A DNA stretch of 64,000 nucleotides from Dactylorhiza incarnata (lineage: Eukaryota > Streptophyta > Magnoliopsida > Asparagales > Orchidaceae), in assembly GCA_033032865.1 (NCBI GenBank), contig JAWHQI010000257.1, positions 434,001-498,000 on the forward strand, written 5' to 3'. This document shows positions 21,801-32,587 of this stretch, piece after piece (position 1 is the first letter of the stretch; every line of letters starts with the position of its first letter). The notes beneath the pieces are model-generated. The model saw nothing but the letters and a program-made list of their open reading frames with translations, made no database searches and was not told the origin of the DNA. A program made the translations under genes and the position numbers.

Positions 21801-23419
21801 ACAAATACTGATCTTTGGGCAGAGGGTACCCCTCAGGTATACCTACCCATGATTAAAATCTCAGCTTCAAAGCTTGAGAGATCTAGGCTAAATAATTATT
21901 TTAGTGGGTTGTCCTAGTGTAGGACCAGTCCTAGTAAAACAGCTCCCCAGGGAGCTGTGGGTCACCAAATGACCTGAACTCAAGCCCTAATGAAAGCTAA
22001 GGTCAAGGCCTACAACTTTCATGTTGGACACTTTTGCTAATTCAGTCATTAAGTGCCCCTAATTAAACCTAGAAGGAGGCTGCACTAAAAGAGAACTATA
22101 ATCCCTAAGACATTAAATTAATTCATATAAAAAGGGCGCGCACGGATCTTGACACAGATCTCACGTCCAAGGAGTCGTCTTCCTCCTCCAGCCAACAGCT
22201 GAGATCGCGCCGTGCTGGGCGAAGTTGCGACCGAGATTGTCGGCAATCTAGCCACCACCACCACCGCCAACACCGCCAACACCACCGACACCTTCGTGGT
22301 GGTTGGGGCTACCATTTACCAGCGACTGGCGGCCGGAGGCGGCGGTTCCCGGCGATCCCAGGCTTCCCGTTTCGAGCGGAAAAGCTCAGTTTTAAGAAAT
22401 GGATTCGGGCTCAATTGAGCCCGATCCTTCTTCGTTTTGTTATAGAAAGCTAGCATGGGGGAGAGGAGGAGAAAAGAACCGTGATTGGGGCGTGGCGGCG
22501 GCTCCGGCGGCGGTTCACCATGGTTAAGCTTTGCTCCGGCAAGCCTGCTCTCGACTTCGATTCTCCGGCTATGGCCTTGCTCCAGGTGTCGTTCCCGACT
22601 GCTCTCTCCCTTCTGAAGCTGATGGTGTAGCTGGAATGAGGTGGGGAGGCTTTTATAGCTGGTAAATCAAGCTTCCTCGGATTGCTCCTTGCTGCCACCC
22701 TCCTGCACCCCTGCCCTTGCTGGGTCTTCTGGTCTCCTTCTGAGGCTTAGCAATCAAGGTTGGAGTGCCCAACACTGATTGGAGATGGAGTGTTAGAGGG
22801 GGATTTGCTTTAACCTTTAACTTTTGCCTTTTTCATTACTTTTGGTCCCCCCTCTCATTTGGTTAATCAAACCCATGGTTTGGGCTCAATCCAAGGCTGA
22901 TAAGGGGGGGTCCTAAGTCCATAAATAATTGGTTAATTGATGGGTGTTGGGTTCCATTCAAATTAGGCTTAGAATTCACCTAAAGAGCTATGTTGACCAT
23001 GGTTGACTTTGGTCAACAAGGTGAGTGGGTTGACCCCACATGGGGGTCATGGGTCCCTTGACATCACCCAACATTGGTTGGTCCATGGTGGGGCCCCAAT
23101 TGGTTTAATTTAATCAAAGGGTGTAGATTTGACCAAAATTAGGTAAAGTTTGACTTTGGTCAATTTCATGCAATTGGGTCCCACCCAAGTGCAATTTCCA
23201 TCCTAATGATCTTCCTTAGTGGTTAGTGTGGTATGGGGGAGGTCAATTTGGTGAATTGAGGATCAATTGGCCTAAGGAAGTGATATTGGACCATGTTGAT
23301 TTTGTGCCCTTTGTGTGCACGTAGCACACTCCACTTGGCCCAAGGGCCCTAGTGGCCACTCTGCACACCACCCATGCCCTAATACCAACTAGGGGTCTAG
23401 AAGGACTAGGGATGTTACA
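18880..23419 (-). mobile_element. Tekay-like 5' LTR of the outer element (4540 bp)
   Basis: Plus-strand ends TGTAAGATC and GGGATGTTACA, i.e. TGTAACATCCC...GATCTTACA on the minus strand. 20,284-23,419 pairs with 1-3127. The first 1.4 kb is homologous to the reversed end of the solo LTR at 44,600-50,205, for example the CACACGACTCTATGCGCA segment near 19,786. So all three LTRs belong to one family. Short ORFs at 19,200-20,140 and 22,118-22,700 are not genes. Confidence 0.9.
22651..22657 (-). promoter_or_regulatory. LTR TATA box (sense strand of the element)
   Basis: Minus-strand AGCTATAAAAGCC. The left LTR has TATAGAAG at the same place, and the related solo LTR has GAGCTATAAAGC at 45,567. Conservation in three LTRs supports it as the transcription signal. 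Confidence 0.55.
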
Positions 23420-24600
23420 TTTCTAATAAACTATTGCAACATGATTTCCACATTGCGATCTCTCGCGTTACCATTTTACCAACACACCTATCATTACTTA
23501 TCATTATTCTCGTTCCTTGCATTCTTTTGAATTTTAAATTTTCCTTCAATATAACATATTGCATATCCGTGAAATCAAAATAACCTTTATCTCACCTTCT
23601 TTACATACTTTATTTGTCATATTTTCATTTTCAGTTAGCAGTTTCATTTACTTCCTATGTCTGTTTACTCGACACTCGAAGCACAATGATGATTTTCCTT
23701 TTTCATATATATATTATCTTAATTATCTTATCATTCCGAACAACCTACAATATATCGAATGTCAGTGGACTTTCTTTCCTTATCATCATCTTCCATTGTT
23801 CCCATTGTTCTCAGAGTTCATCTTCACGGCTTATCTTCATTTCTCACTCACTATTTCGTTTGCTAATTCCTTTTTATCGTCTATTCTCTACCTCAATTTC
23901 GGTTTCTTTTAACTTGTAATGTATTACGTATTTTCACATTCATTGAAGTCATGACGGAATATTGAAACGACGCACGGTGTAAACTTAAACGACGCACGGT
24001 GAAAAAATGTGTGCTCGTGCGAAAAACGCGGTCCGTGCAAAAAAAATCATGCCCAGGCGAAAAACGTGCGCCCGGGCTAAAAATTGCTCGTCGGGGCTGA
24101 AATGCATGCGCTGGTGCGAAAAAAACCAGCCCAGGCAAAAAACGGGTGCATGGCCGAAAAACGTGCTCCGGGCGAAAAAATGCGCCCGAAAAAATGAGCG
24201 CCCGGATAAAAAACTTACACTTTGGCCCGAGTATGAGTCAAGTGCTAAATTCACAATTCCGGAATTAACAATCTCAAAGCCCACCACATGACTTAAACAT
24301 TGAATCGATAGTTTTCCAGATTTACTTGATTATCATAGGTTTTGATTCCGAAAGTCAATGCGTCCCAAAAATTTTAAGTGAATTCTTGAATATCAATGTA
24401 GTTAGAAACTAACGGATCATTAGATTTATCAAGCACTATTACTGATAAATCATAAATCACAACTCCCACAGGCAAATATCCCCCCATGGAATCTTGGACT
24501 TGAGGAAATCTCTTTATATTCGGATATTTGCATAACCACCCGCATTCCTGAAACACTATCTTCCCCATTAAATTATTCATCAACCACCAATCACCACTAG
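23420..24600. other. AT-rich intergenic sequence with a degenerate short repeat
   Basis: Pyrimidine-rich, low-complexity DNA to about 23,930; ORFs there of 100-117 codons are Phe/Leu/Ser-rich and unconvincing. From ~23,985 to 24,215 comes the A-run repeat described separately, then unique sequence leading to the NPP gene. Confidence 0.4.
23985..24215 (+). repeat. Degenerate tandem repeat of ~18-20 bp, A-run plus GC-rich block
   Basis: About a dozen variants of GCGAAAAACGTGCGCCCGGG: each has 4-8 A followed by a GC-rich part such as CGTGCGCCCGGGC. The copies are diverged, so the array is old. No coding or mobile-element link seen. Confidence 0.7.
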
Positions 24601-24744
24601 GCCCTCTCTCTATCCTTCAAAGCGTCGACAGCTCCACCACTCATCGTCTCCTCCATTGTTTCTCCTCCAGCTTCAGCTCTTCTCTTCCGCTCCTCCTCTG
24701 TTTCACTCAAAAGCGAAAGTTTTATATTTTACTCCCCTGTTTTT

Positions 24745-26184
24745 ATGGGAACCGCTTCCTTCTCTATGTCCACCTCTCCCCCCAAGAGGGACTATAAGCA
24801 GACCTCCTCCGCCGCCCTCCTTTCCTCCTCTTCGCCAATTCCAAACTCCAAAACTTCCTTCTTCGTCTTCTACCTCCTCCTCCTTATCGCCTCCATCTCT
24901 CTCGTCTCCGCCTTCGCCTTCGCCGTCCTCTTCTTCTCATCCTCACCCGCAGCCGTCTCCGCCATATCGGATCCCAAGCACCCCGCCCGCACCTTGACAG
25001 ACCTTGCCCGTCCCACCGTCGTACTCATCTCCTCCGATGGCTTCCGCTTCGGCTACCAATTCAAATCCAACTTGCCCAACATCGGCCGTCTAATCTCCAA
25101 CGGCACAGAAGCCGTGCCCGGCCTCATCCCTGTCTTCCCCTCCCTCACGTTCCCCAATCACTACTCCATTGTCACCGGCCTCTACCCTGCCTTCCACGGC
25201 ATCATCAACAACCAGTTTGAGGACCCGAATTCCGGCGAAACCTTCACGATGGGCAGCCACCAACCCAAGTGGTGGCTCGGCGAGCCCCTCTGGCAGACAG
25301 TCGCCGACCACGGGTTACCCGTCGCAACCTACTTCTGGCCGGGCTCAGAGGTGACAAAAGGTTCCTGGAATTGCCCTCCTCATTTCTGCAAGAAATACGA
25401 CGGATCCGTTCCATTCGAACAGAGAGTTGACTCTGTTTTGAGCTACTTCGATCTCCCAAAAAATCAAATCCCGGTTTTCATCACTCTCTACTTTGAAGAT
25501 CCAGATCACCAGGGACACCAATTCGGCCCTGATGATCCGGAGATCACTTCGGCCGTCATCAGAATCGATCAAATGGTTGGCAGATTAATCCGCGGATTGG
25601 AGAAAAGGAAAGTGTTTGAAGATGTTACTCTAATTCTCCTCGGTGATCATGGAATGGTGGGAACCTGTGATAAAAAACTGATTTTTCTCGAAGATTTATC
25701 ACCATGGATCAAAATCTCGCCTGAATGGATTCAATCTTATACGCCTGTGATCGCCATTAAACCTCCTTCTAATGCATCTGCATCCGAAGTCGTGGCAAAG
25801 ATGAATGAAGGTTTGAATTCTGGAAGAGTGGAGAACGGAAACAAGCTGAAGATGTTTCTTAAAGAAGATCTGCCGGAGCGACTCCATTACTCTCAAAGCT
25901 CTAGAATTCCTCCTATTGTTGGCATGCTTGAAGAAGGCTACAAAGTGGAGACGAAGAGAACAAAAACCATGGAATGCGGAGGGGCTCACGGATACGATAA
26001 CATGATCTTCTCCATGAGGACCATTTTTGCAGCTCATGGGCCTCGGTTTGAGAGGGGAAGGAAGGTTTCTTCCTTTGAGAATGTTGAGATCTATAATGTG
26101 ATTACTGAGATTCTTGAGCTGAAGGGAGCTGCGAACAATGGCTCTGCTTCTTTTGCGAGATCAATTCTCCTGCCTAAAGATTGA
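24745..26184 (+). CDS. Ectonucleotide pyrophosphatase/phosphodiesterase (NPP) family protein
   Basis: Single-exon gene of 479 aa, full length for plant NPPs. These enzymes hydrolyse pyrophosphate and phosphodiester bonds of nucleotides and nucleotide sugars; plant members act in the endomembrane system, including plastid-targeted forms that break down ADP-glucose. Residues ~39-64 form one hydrophobic segment after a basic/Ser-rich head, giving a type II membrane topology with the catalytic domain outside the cytosol. Metal and catalytic residues of the alkaline-phosphatase fold are all visible: D98 (ISSDGFR), nucleophile T135 (PSLTFPNHYS), D254 and H258 (EDPDHQGHQFGP), D301-H302 (LGDHGM), H415 (GGAHGYDN). 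I see no frameshift. It is the only intact host gene in the window and lies between transposon blocks. Confidence 0.95.
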   Translation: MGTASFSMSTSPPKRDYKQTSSAALLSSSSPIPNSKTSFFVFYLLLLIASISLVSAFAFAVLFFSSSPAAVSAISDPKHPARTLTDLARPTVVLISSDGFRFGYQFKSNLPNIGRLISNGTEAVPGLIPVFPSLTFPNHYSIVTGLYPAFHGIINNQFEDPNSGETFTMGSHQPKWWLGEPLWQTVADHGLPVATYFWPGSEVTKGSWNCPPHFCKKYDGSVPFEQRVDSVLSYFDLPKNQIPVFITLYFEDPDHQGHQFGPDDPEITSAVIRIDQMVGRLIRGLEKRKVFEDVTLILLGDHGMVGTCDKKLIFLEDLSPWIKISPEWIQSYTPVIAIKPPSNASASEVVAKMNEGLNSGRVENGNKLKMFLKEDLPERLHYSQSSRIPPIVGMLEEGYKVETKRTKTMECGGAHGYDNMIFSMRTIFAAHGPRFERGRKVSSFENVEIYNVITEILELKGAANNGSASFARSILLPKD

Positions 26185-26871
26185 TTTTTTGCTGGATTAA
26201 GGGGAGATTTGATCTTGTTTACTACCCATTTCAATGTTTTTGATGTAATAAGCATTGGTTTTATATCATTTTTTTTATTGATACCCAAAAAAAAACTATT
26301 TTTTCTCCTATTATACTTTTTTTAATCGCACCCCTATTTTCTCGATGAAGTAGTAGGCGATGCGCTGCTCGCGATCTTGATGCCAAGCACCGAGGTGAGA
26401 TACAAAAATTTCGCAATCCTGAGGCCTTTCCAATATTCTTCGTAGCTTGCCGCTGAACTCTATAGGCTCTTCAATTGAAGATATCATTCCAAAGAGAAGA
26501 AGAGGCGGCCCTTCCATTTTCCACTGCTCCAGCTAACTGGATTTCGTTCTCCTTTGTCAGATTTTCAATTTCCGACAAGCACCGATCATCCACACCTAGG
26601 TGCTGACATCATCCAGATTTGTTTTTCCATACTTGAAGCAAGTTGGAAGTCTGAAATCACTATAAGGATCTCATGGCCTTTTCGTCTCCCCTACCCATAA
26701 TACCTATAGTTCCTCTCTTTTTCGTCTAAGTGGATCACGCCCAACATACACAAACAGTTGTTGTTCTCTCTATTTCGTCTAAGGCCTCAAGATTGCGAAA
26801 TTTTCGTATCATCGATTGGGAGCTTGATTGCGATTGGAGGAGGAGGTTGGTGAGGAAGAGACTATGTTCGT
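26185..26871. other. NPP 3' flank with an inverted-repeat pair
   Basis: A likely 3' UTR with an AATAAG-type poly(A) signal near 26,247. Then 26,398-26,427 is repeated inverted at 26,772-26,801 (about 27 of 30 bases). Both translate toward RPQDCEIFVS. The minus-strand ORF 26,311-26,517 contains this plus a tail EKIGVRLKKV. A remote resemblance to the start of a plant TIR domain is possible, but I cannot support it. Confidence 0.35.
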
Positions 26872-27621
26872 TGTTAGGATCGTGTCACCTCATCAATCCG
26901 TGTGCCTTTGTGATTCCTAAAATAGAGTGAATTCTATTTTGGAATATCTTTGTAAGGAGGATATTATTTCTGGATTGTTCTCCTATTATGGCTGAGCCTA
27001 ATTTGGCCACCCTCCTGATTTGTGTTATCTCCCAAATTGAGAGATACAACTACACATATATAAATTGGAGTCAGCCCCCTTCCCCAACATACCAAGTGAT
27101 TCACGTGAGAAGAAAAGGAGAGAGAGGAGGAGGCTAGAGGCGGAAGCGGCGGCGGGCTTCTTCCGGCGATCCATCGAAGGAGATCGGGGATCTCGGCATC
27201 TTCCGGCGTGCGGCCAGGCGGGCCATCTTGGATCGGCGACGGAGTCCTCAGGCGGAGGACTCCTTGAAGGCGGCGACACCAGCGGCGTTGGAGGAAGAAG
27301 ACGGTTCTTGTCCGTGCGATACCGCCCGGCGGTAGCGGTACCGCGAGCGGTAGCTTCCTGTGTCGGATTGGACTTTTCTCTCTTGGCGCATCTCCGATCT
27401 ATATTCGTCTCAGTGTAAACTCTGTAAACTCTCTGATTATTTTAGTGGATCTTCTCCGGTGCTCTCCCCGTGGATGTAGGAGCTTCTCTCCGAACCACTT
27501 ATATTTTGTGTCGTCTGTGCGTGCTTGAAATCTCATTCCGTATTTATTCTATTCTGCGCTATTGCTTGTGCTCGTTTAAATTCCGTTGCGCTATCGCGGT
27601 ACTCAGTCCGATTGCATAACA
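26872..27621 (+). mobile_element. Ty1/copia-like solo LTR, 750 bp
   Basis: Starts TGTTAGGATC, ends GCATAACA. Flanks share GTTCGT (26,866-26,871 and 27,622-27,627), so the TSD is 5-6 bp. The 3' third shows the typical plant copia LTR sequence: TTTTAGTGGATCTTCTCCGG, GTGGATGTAGGAGC, then a TTGTG-rich tail. A TATA-like ATATATAAATTGG lies at 27,055-27,067. No internal region is present, so it arose by recombination between two LTRs. The ORF at 27,065-27,418 lies in the LTR leader and is not a gene. Confidence 0.85.
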
Positions 27622-27627
27622 GTTCGT

Positions 27628-28086
27628 AGGACTTTGAGCTCAAAGAGTAGAAAAAGAACAAAGTTTATTTTTTGGTGTGTTGGTGTAAATTATTGGACTC
27701 CAAATAAAGTAGAGAGATTCGGATTACTTATATCATCACTCATAAGTCAAATATATATATATTTTTTTTAAAGTAATTTTTCCCTCAACTGGCTAAGAAA
27801 TTTTATCCTTTTTATACCATTAGATAAATAAGAATTCATCCAAATTTTGAAATGGGTCCCTCCATTGGGTGGTCCACAAATGAAGAGAATCTTCAGTTGT
27901 GTATTAACTTTGATATTCGCAGCCCCAAATCCAAAAATTCTTCTCAGGGGTTGAAAAGCCAAAAGGAGTCGGTATTGTAGGCACGCAGTTAAAATTGTGT
28001 TCAATGCAGCATTCAAGTCGGAACATTTCAGAATGTCACCACAGATTGTATTTTTTTTTTCCTTCAAAACTCGTTTTGAATAAGCT
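27628..28086. other. Unassigned sequence before the kinase pseudogene
   Basis: AT-rich with T- and A-runs. A 114-codon minus ORF (27,768-28,112) has no recognisable domain and overlaps the pseudogene in antisense. It may include eroded upstream parts of the kinase gene. Confidence 0.3.
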
Positions 28087-28485
28087 CTGCACCAGAAATG
28101 CAGGGATTGCATTGTTCATTGCGACATCAAGCCGGAAAACATACTCTTGGGTTCATCCTTCGACCCAAATGTAGCGAATTTCAGCCTGACAAAGCTCATA
28201 ATGAACGCGCATTACTGTAAAAGCTGATGTCTACAGCTTCGGGACGATGCTTTTCGAGATTATATTGGGCAAAAAAACATGAATCATTGGGAGGATGAGA
28301 AGCTCGGATTCTGCCCTGCTTTTGCAATGGCAGGGGAGGTGGTTCGGTTGCTGGATTACAGGTTGGACGGCGTCGCTCCGGTTGATGAGATTGTCAGGGC
28401 TTGTAAGGCGGTTTGTTGGCGAATTTAGGACGAGGAGATATATGGTTCGGTGCCACCGGTTCCGAAGTTCCCCAACTTGAGAGAA
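28087..28485 (+). pseudogene. G-type lectin S-receptor-like kinase, kinase-domain fragment
   Basis: Plus-strand translation in shifting frames gives LHQKCRDCIVHCDIKPENIL (catalytic loop HCDIKPEN), a decayed DFG region (VANFSLTKL instead of DFGLAKL), KADVYSFGTMLFEIILGK (subdomain IX), then DYRLDGV and VDEIVRACKAVCW (subdomain XI region). This order and these spellings are those of plant GsSRK receptor kinases. The activation segment between LTKL and KADVYSFG is deleted near 28,212. A frameshift lies in the A7 run near 28,267, and a stop follows VCWRI. Upstream lectin, PAN and transmembrane parts are absent. Confidence 0.88.
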
Positions 28486-28646
28486 AATGCCCTCCCCCGC
28501 CTCCTCCGTAATATAGAGAGGCGATACTGGACGAGGCCGAGCAGAGCAAGCGCATCGTAGCGGCAACCGCCGTTGTTGTGGAGCAACTGTTGTCGCCGAT
28601 CTGTCCGCATTTCAAGCCGTTGTTTTAGTACCAAGGCGGGGACTAA

Positions 28647-28861
28647 GGCTCTGTTTGGCTCTCTGGCAGTCTTCCGGTGTGATCCATGCCAACGCAACTT
28701 CGGCGCAGGGAGTTTGCAGCCTTCTCTGCCTCCGTTCCGACGCAGCAGCCTAGCGAACAGAGAAAAGACACTATTTGCGAACTCGCACCCCTCCCTCCGG
28801 TCTGGAACTCCGGTGGCGTTTGCTTCCTTTCTCAGCCTCTGCCGGAGAGCCAAACAGAGCT
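28647..28861. mobile_element. Tourist-like MITE (215 bp)
   Basis: Terminal inverted repeats GGCTCTGTTTGGCTCTC and GAGAGCCAAACAGAGCT, flanked by TAA at 28,644-28,646 and 28,862-28,864. The 3 bp TAA/TTA duplication and gtttgg ends are typical of PIF/Harbinger-related Tourist MITEs. Non-coding. It directly abuts the next element. Confidence 0.85.
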
Positions 28862-29149
28862 TAAGGGTGCGTTTGGTTGAGTTGTTGCTGATGAAAAATT
28901 GTTGAACAGAAATGGAGTTTTGAAAAAGAGCTGTTTCTGAGAAATGGAGTTTTGTCATACAAACTGCTTGGGTCAAAAGGAGTTTTCAGTGTTTATTGAA
29001 ATGGAGTTTTGAAAATTTTATTTGGTAACAAAATGTAGTTTTTGATGATTTTTTTTTCTTAATATGATACTCAATACACATAAAATACATAACCTTGATA
29101 ATCAATATCCCTTCGCGAAGGGTGTCATCGAATAAAATTATCCAATGTC

Positions 29150-29475
29150 ATAGTCGTCATCACAATATCGCCTTGTTTAGCGAAGTTGTAGCTCAGCATA
29201 TCCCGTCTTATCCCGTAATATGGCCCACTTCTTCTTTCAAATGTCGAACGATCTTTCAATCACACTTCTAAGTGATGAGTGCACATGATTGAATATCTCT
29301 CGGCGTCCTTTCGGTGCACGACCATATACAACCCTCTTTGCTAAAATATGTCATAGGTCGGTTCTCAAGCTCTATCTCTTGAATGCAAATGTCACAAAAG
29401 ATCATGACATCATTTGTATCTCATATAGCGGACAAACCTCCATCTTTCGGCTTACCCTTCTTGTAAAAAAAATTC
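29150..29475 (-). pseudogene. Myb/SANT-like ORF start joined to Harbinger transposase end
   Basis: Minus strand: GKPKDGGLSAI, then in another frame IFCDICIQEIELENRPMTYF, the start of the Myb/SANT-like protein encoded next to plant Harbinger transposases. Within a few bases this joins to YGRAPKGRREIFNHVHSSLR and SVIERSF, the C-terminal end of the DDE_Tnp_4 transposase. Everything between (most of the Myb-like ORF and the transposase catalytic domain) is missing. So this is an internal-deletion derivative, with frameshifts and a TGA after SFDI. Confidence 0.75.
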
Positions 29476-29810
29476 AAACACATAATCAAACATATAACAC
29501 ACAAACACATACACATGCATACATAAACATAATACACACGCATACAAATAAACATATAACACACACACATATACATAAACACATAAACCCAAACACATAA
29601 ACATATAACACAGACATAAACATAAACATATAAACATATAACACAAACATATAACACACAAACACACTCACACGCGCCCGCACACACACACACACAAACA
29701 CAACACACACAAACACATACACATATAATACACACATATAACATGAACTTGCCAAAAGAATATAACATACACATATAACACATACACATATAACAAACAA
29801 TTTTCTCAAT
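29468..29810 (+). repeat. CA/ATA-rich low-complexity tract
   Basis: Irregular array of ACACAC, ACATATA and ACAAACACATA motifs. It lies immediately upstream (minus sense) of the Myb-like ORF start. A tract of the same composition occupies the same place in Harbinger element B (55,232-55,433). ORFs here are Cys/Val/Tyr artefacts. Confidence 0.85.
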
Positions 29811-30427
29811 ATGATCCAAAGCATGAACATGCCAAAAGAATTTTAGGCCTGGTGTAAAATGTATGACTCCACAAAAAGAATATATGGAGAAAGTTGGGCA
29901 TATCGATCTCCGGTAGCCTTTTTGTGAGCTTGCGCGAAGAGGATCATAAATCGGCGGAAAAGCTAGTGCACAGCTGTAGGATGGCTTGCGGGAATGAAGG
30001 CAAGGGGTGCAAACGGAGATGGTTCGCGAATTTGCTTGGGACTACGGATTGGGGAAGATAGAGGGCTAGCCAAACACTTCATACCTTACCCTTGGGACTA
30101 GAGAGAGGTCGGGCTCCGGCGTCTGCGAGGAAGAAGTTGGCGATCTCTGGTAGCTGGCAGCGACCTTGTGTGGAGAGGATTGACGATCGGTGGAGGAGTT
30201 CACGGGAAGGGCGCGGCTGAAGCTCACCGTCGGGAAGCATTCACGAGTGAAACGTCGATCGTTGTCGTAGCGCGTGAGGACGGGAAAACATTGTTGTTTT
30301 GAGGAATGAAGGAGAAGCCTCGCCAGACGCAGCTGCGTCGTTTCAACTGGAGCTCCTGGGCGCAGACAAGAAATAGGTGTTAGGGAGCTTATTTTAAAAA
30401 CGGAGTTTTGGGGCAGCATCTCTCTCA
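29811..30427. mobile_element. Non-coding part of Harbinger element A
   Basis: GC-rich segment without recognisable protein, ending at the duplicated TCA (30,425-30,427) that flanks the nested element. A 161-codon minus ORF (30,066-30,551) crosses the element boundary and is not credible. Confidence 0.4.
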
Positions 30428-31784
30428 GGCTCTGTTTGGTTGAGTTGTTGCTGATGGAAAGCTGCTGATAGAAATGAAGTTTGAGAAAAGTATTGATTCT
30501 GAAAAACAGAGTTTTGTTAAAAAAACTGTTTGGATGAAATGTAATTTGCAAAACAGAGTTTTGAAAAAGTTATTTGGAAATAAAAAGGAGTTTTGAGTGA
30601 TTTTTTTTTCTTCATAAAATGATTATCAATCACAAAAGTATATAAAAAAGACATTTTTTTCTTCATAATATGACACCAAAAAAGTGTCATTTTAAACTCT
30701 ATAATAAACCATCGTATAATAACATTTTTATCTGCTAACAATACATACATTCTCACACGCATACAATCCATGCCTCAAGCTTGGCTAATTAACTCATATA
30801 TCAGTATCAACACAATCAAAGCAACCAACTACAAATGAACGGATCATTGCTATGTGAATTAAAATACCACAAACCTTTCACATACACTAACAACATATGA
30901 ATTAAAATCTGAATCTGGAATCAAGTGATTTGAAGAATCAATCAAAATTTGGAATCAAGTAATTTGAACAGATCGTTGCTATGCACAAATCTTTCCAGCA
31001 TATTTATCTGATTATCAAATATACAACACCCGTGCACTAACAAAACTCATACACAACACACAGCATACCAAAGCCAAAATCTAGAATCAAAATGATCTTG
31101 AAAACTATCAAAACATACCACAAATCTTTCCCTCAAGCTAAAAACTGAAAAACAGAAATGAGAAGTCTCCATTCCTGGACAAGCACCATGGCAAGATCAC
31201 AAAATGCAAACATTAATCTGAGCTGGATAATGGAGGAAACGTCGTCGAGATAAGCGGCGGCAAGCTCGATCGATCAAAACAGGGGAATCACAGAAGCTAC
31301 AGGAAAAACAGGGGATGCTCGGCATGGCAGCGGGATCGCCGTCAATGTCCCCATCCACGTCCATACGCGAGCTCGTTTGGCACTAGGTGGAGGCGCAGCG
31401 TTTGAGGATGCTCTCTTCGAGCCCGCCGGTTGTGGTCGACGGAGGTTCGTGCGGTTGAGGATGCTCTCTTCGAGCCCGCCGGCGAGAAGATCTACGATCG
31501 GGAGAGGGATTCCAGACGGGATCGGGGAGGGAGAGGGCTTTTGCGGCTTGCGTTGAGCGAGAAGGGGCGCGGGTATGGGATTAGGGTGGCCAAACGCGGG
31601 GAGAGGCGGACCGGAGAAAGCTGCGTCTGGACTGGTGCATGGAGTACCGGCTGAAATTTTAAAAGAAATGGAGTTTATTAACAAACTCCATTTGGAAGCA
31701 AACGGCGTGCCAAACGCTACTTTTGCATGAAATGAAGTTTTGCTCCAGACGCACCAGAGCAAATAAGCTAAACCAAACGCACCC
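30428..31784. mobile_element. Non-autonomous PIF/Harbinger-type element nested in element A
   Basis: Ends GGCTCTGTTTGGTTGAG and CTAAACCAAACGCACCC, with TCA on both sides (30,425-30,427; 31,785-31,787). The 5' ~150 bp resembles that of element A (TTGAGTTGTTGCTGATG, repeated GGAGTTTTG motifs), so they are one family. The interior is AT-rich, then GC-rich (31,270-31,650), with no transposase. Confidence 0.6.
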
Positions 31785-31859
31785 TCAAACACCACGTTTC
31801 TTCGAAACTCCGTTTTGGCTCATCCGCACCGGAACAAATAAGCTCAACCAAACGGGGCC

Positions 31860-32270
31860 TAAGTGCGAAGAGCGGGCCGATGTCAAGATCCAAGGGCTCG
31901 CGGATTCACGGATTTATGACGCATGACGCTGGGTTAAATAAACTATTTTTTTCCTTAAGAGACGTTTATTTAAATAAACTGTTCGGATAGTTAAATAAGG
32001 TGTGCGAATAGAAAAAATTAATTTATTGAAAGAAATTTTAATTGGAAAGTTGGATGGTACTTCCGACAGATACTGGATCTGGTGGAAAATCTATTGAAAT
32101 AACGGCGATGCTCATCTTGCGCACCAACTAAAGTTAGATGGCGATTCCCGCTTTCATCATTCCATGCATGTTCTAAGGCCAATAATTGCATATCCACCGG
32201 GACCACCACAGTATTTTACCGAATATTCTCATATTGTTTTATAACTAGAATCAATAATTAATTGTAACAT
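31860..32270. other. Unassigned AT-rich spacer
   Basis: No gene, repeat or element end recognised. Confidence 0.3.
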
Positions 32271-32587
32271 TGATATAAAATGTTTACTCGTCATATTAAA
32301 TAGGGATTACGGGCTGCGGTTAGTCGGAATTCTCACTCCACTAACTTAGTGGTGGGTTATGGAGAAATGGGTTGACCAAAAGTCAACCCACTATCTCCAT
32401 GGTGGAAACCACCCCGCACGCGATCCGCGCGCCCGATCACCGTCTTCCCAATCGCCAACCGGCCCGCTCGCATCGTCACTGGTTGGCCGCCCCTCTCCTT
32501 GAGGGGCGGCGGTCGGCCGCCCCTCCCTTTGAGGGACGGCGGCCGGTCGGCCCTCCACGTGAGGGGCGGTGGCCGGCCGCCCCTCTC

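Larger units (their letters stand above)
28865..31859 (-). mobile_element. PIF/Harbinger element A, internally deleted, with a nested relative
   Basis: Ends GGGTGCGTTTGGTTGAG and CTCAACCAAACGGGGCC, with TAA on both sides (28,862-28,864; 31,860-31,862). It contains a Myb-like/transposase fusion remnant at 29,150-29,475 on the minus strand and a CA-rich tract at 29,468-29,810. A second element with the same kind of ends is nested at 30,428-31,784. Pairing of the four termini rests on matching 3 bp duplications (TAA with TAA, TCA with TCA), which is modest evidence. Confidence 0.65.

Noticed and set aside
23559..23919. 117- and 101-codon Phe/Leu/Ser-rich ORFs
   Set aside because: Pyrimidine-rich low-complexity DNA; two overlapping frames are open and neither shows a domain.
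27065..27418. 117-codon ORF downstream of the NPP gene
   Set aside because: It lies wholly within the copia-like solo LTR leader.
29421..29830. Cys/Val/Tyr-rich ORFs that look like membrane proteins
   Set aside because: They translate a CA-rich low-complexity tract; the same artefact appears at 55,080-55,417.
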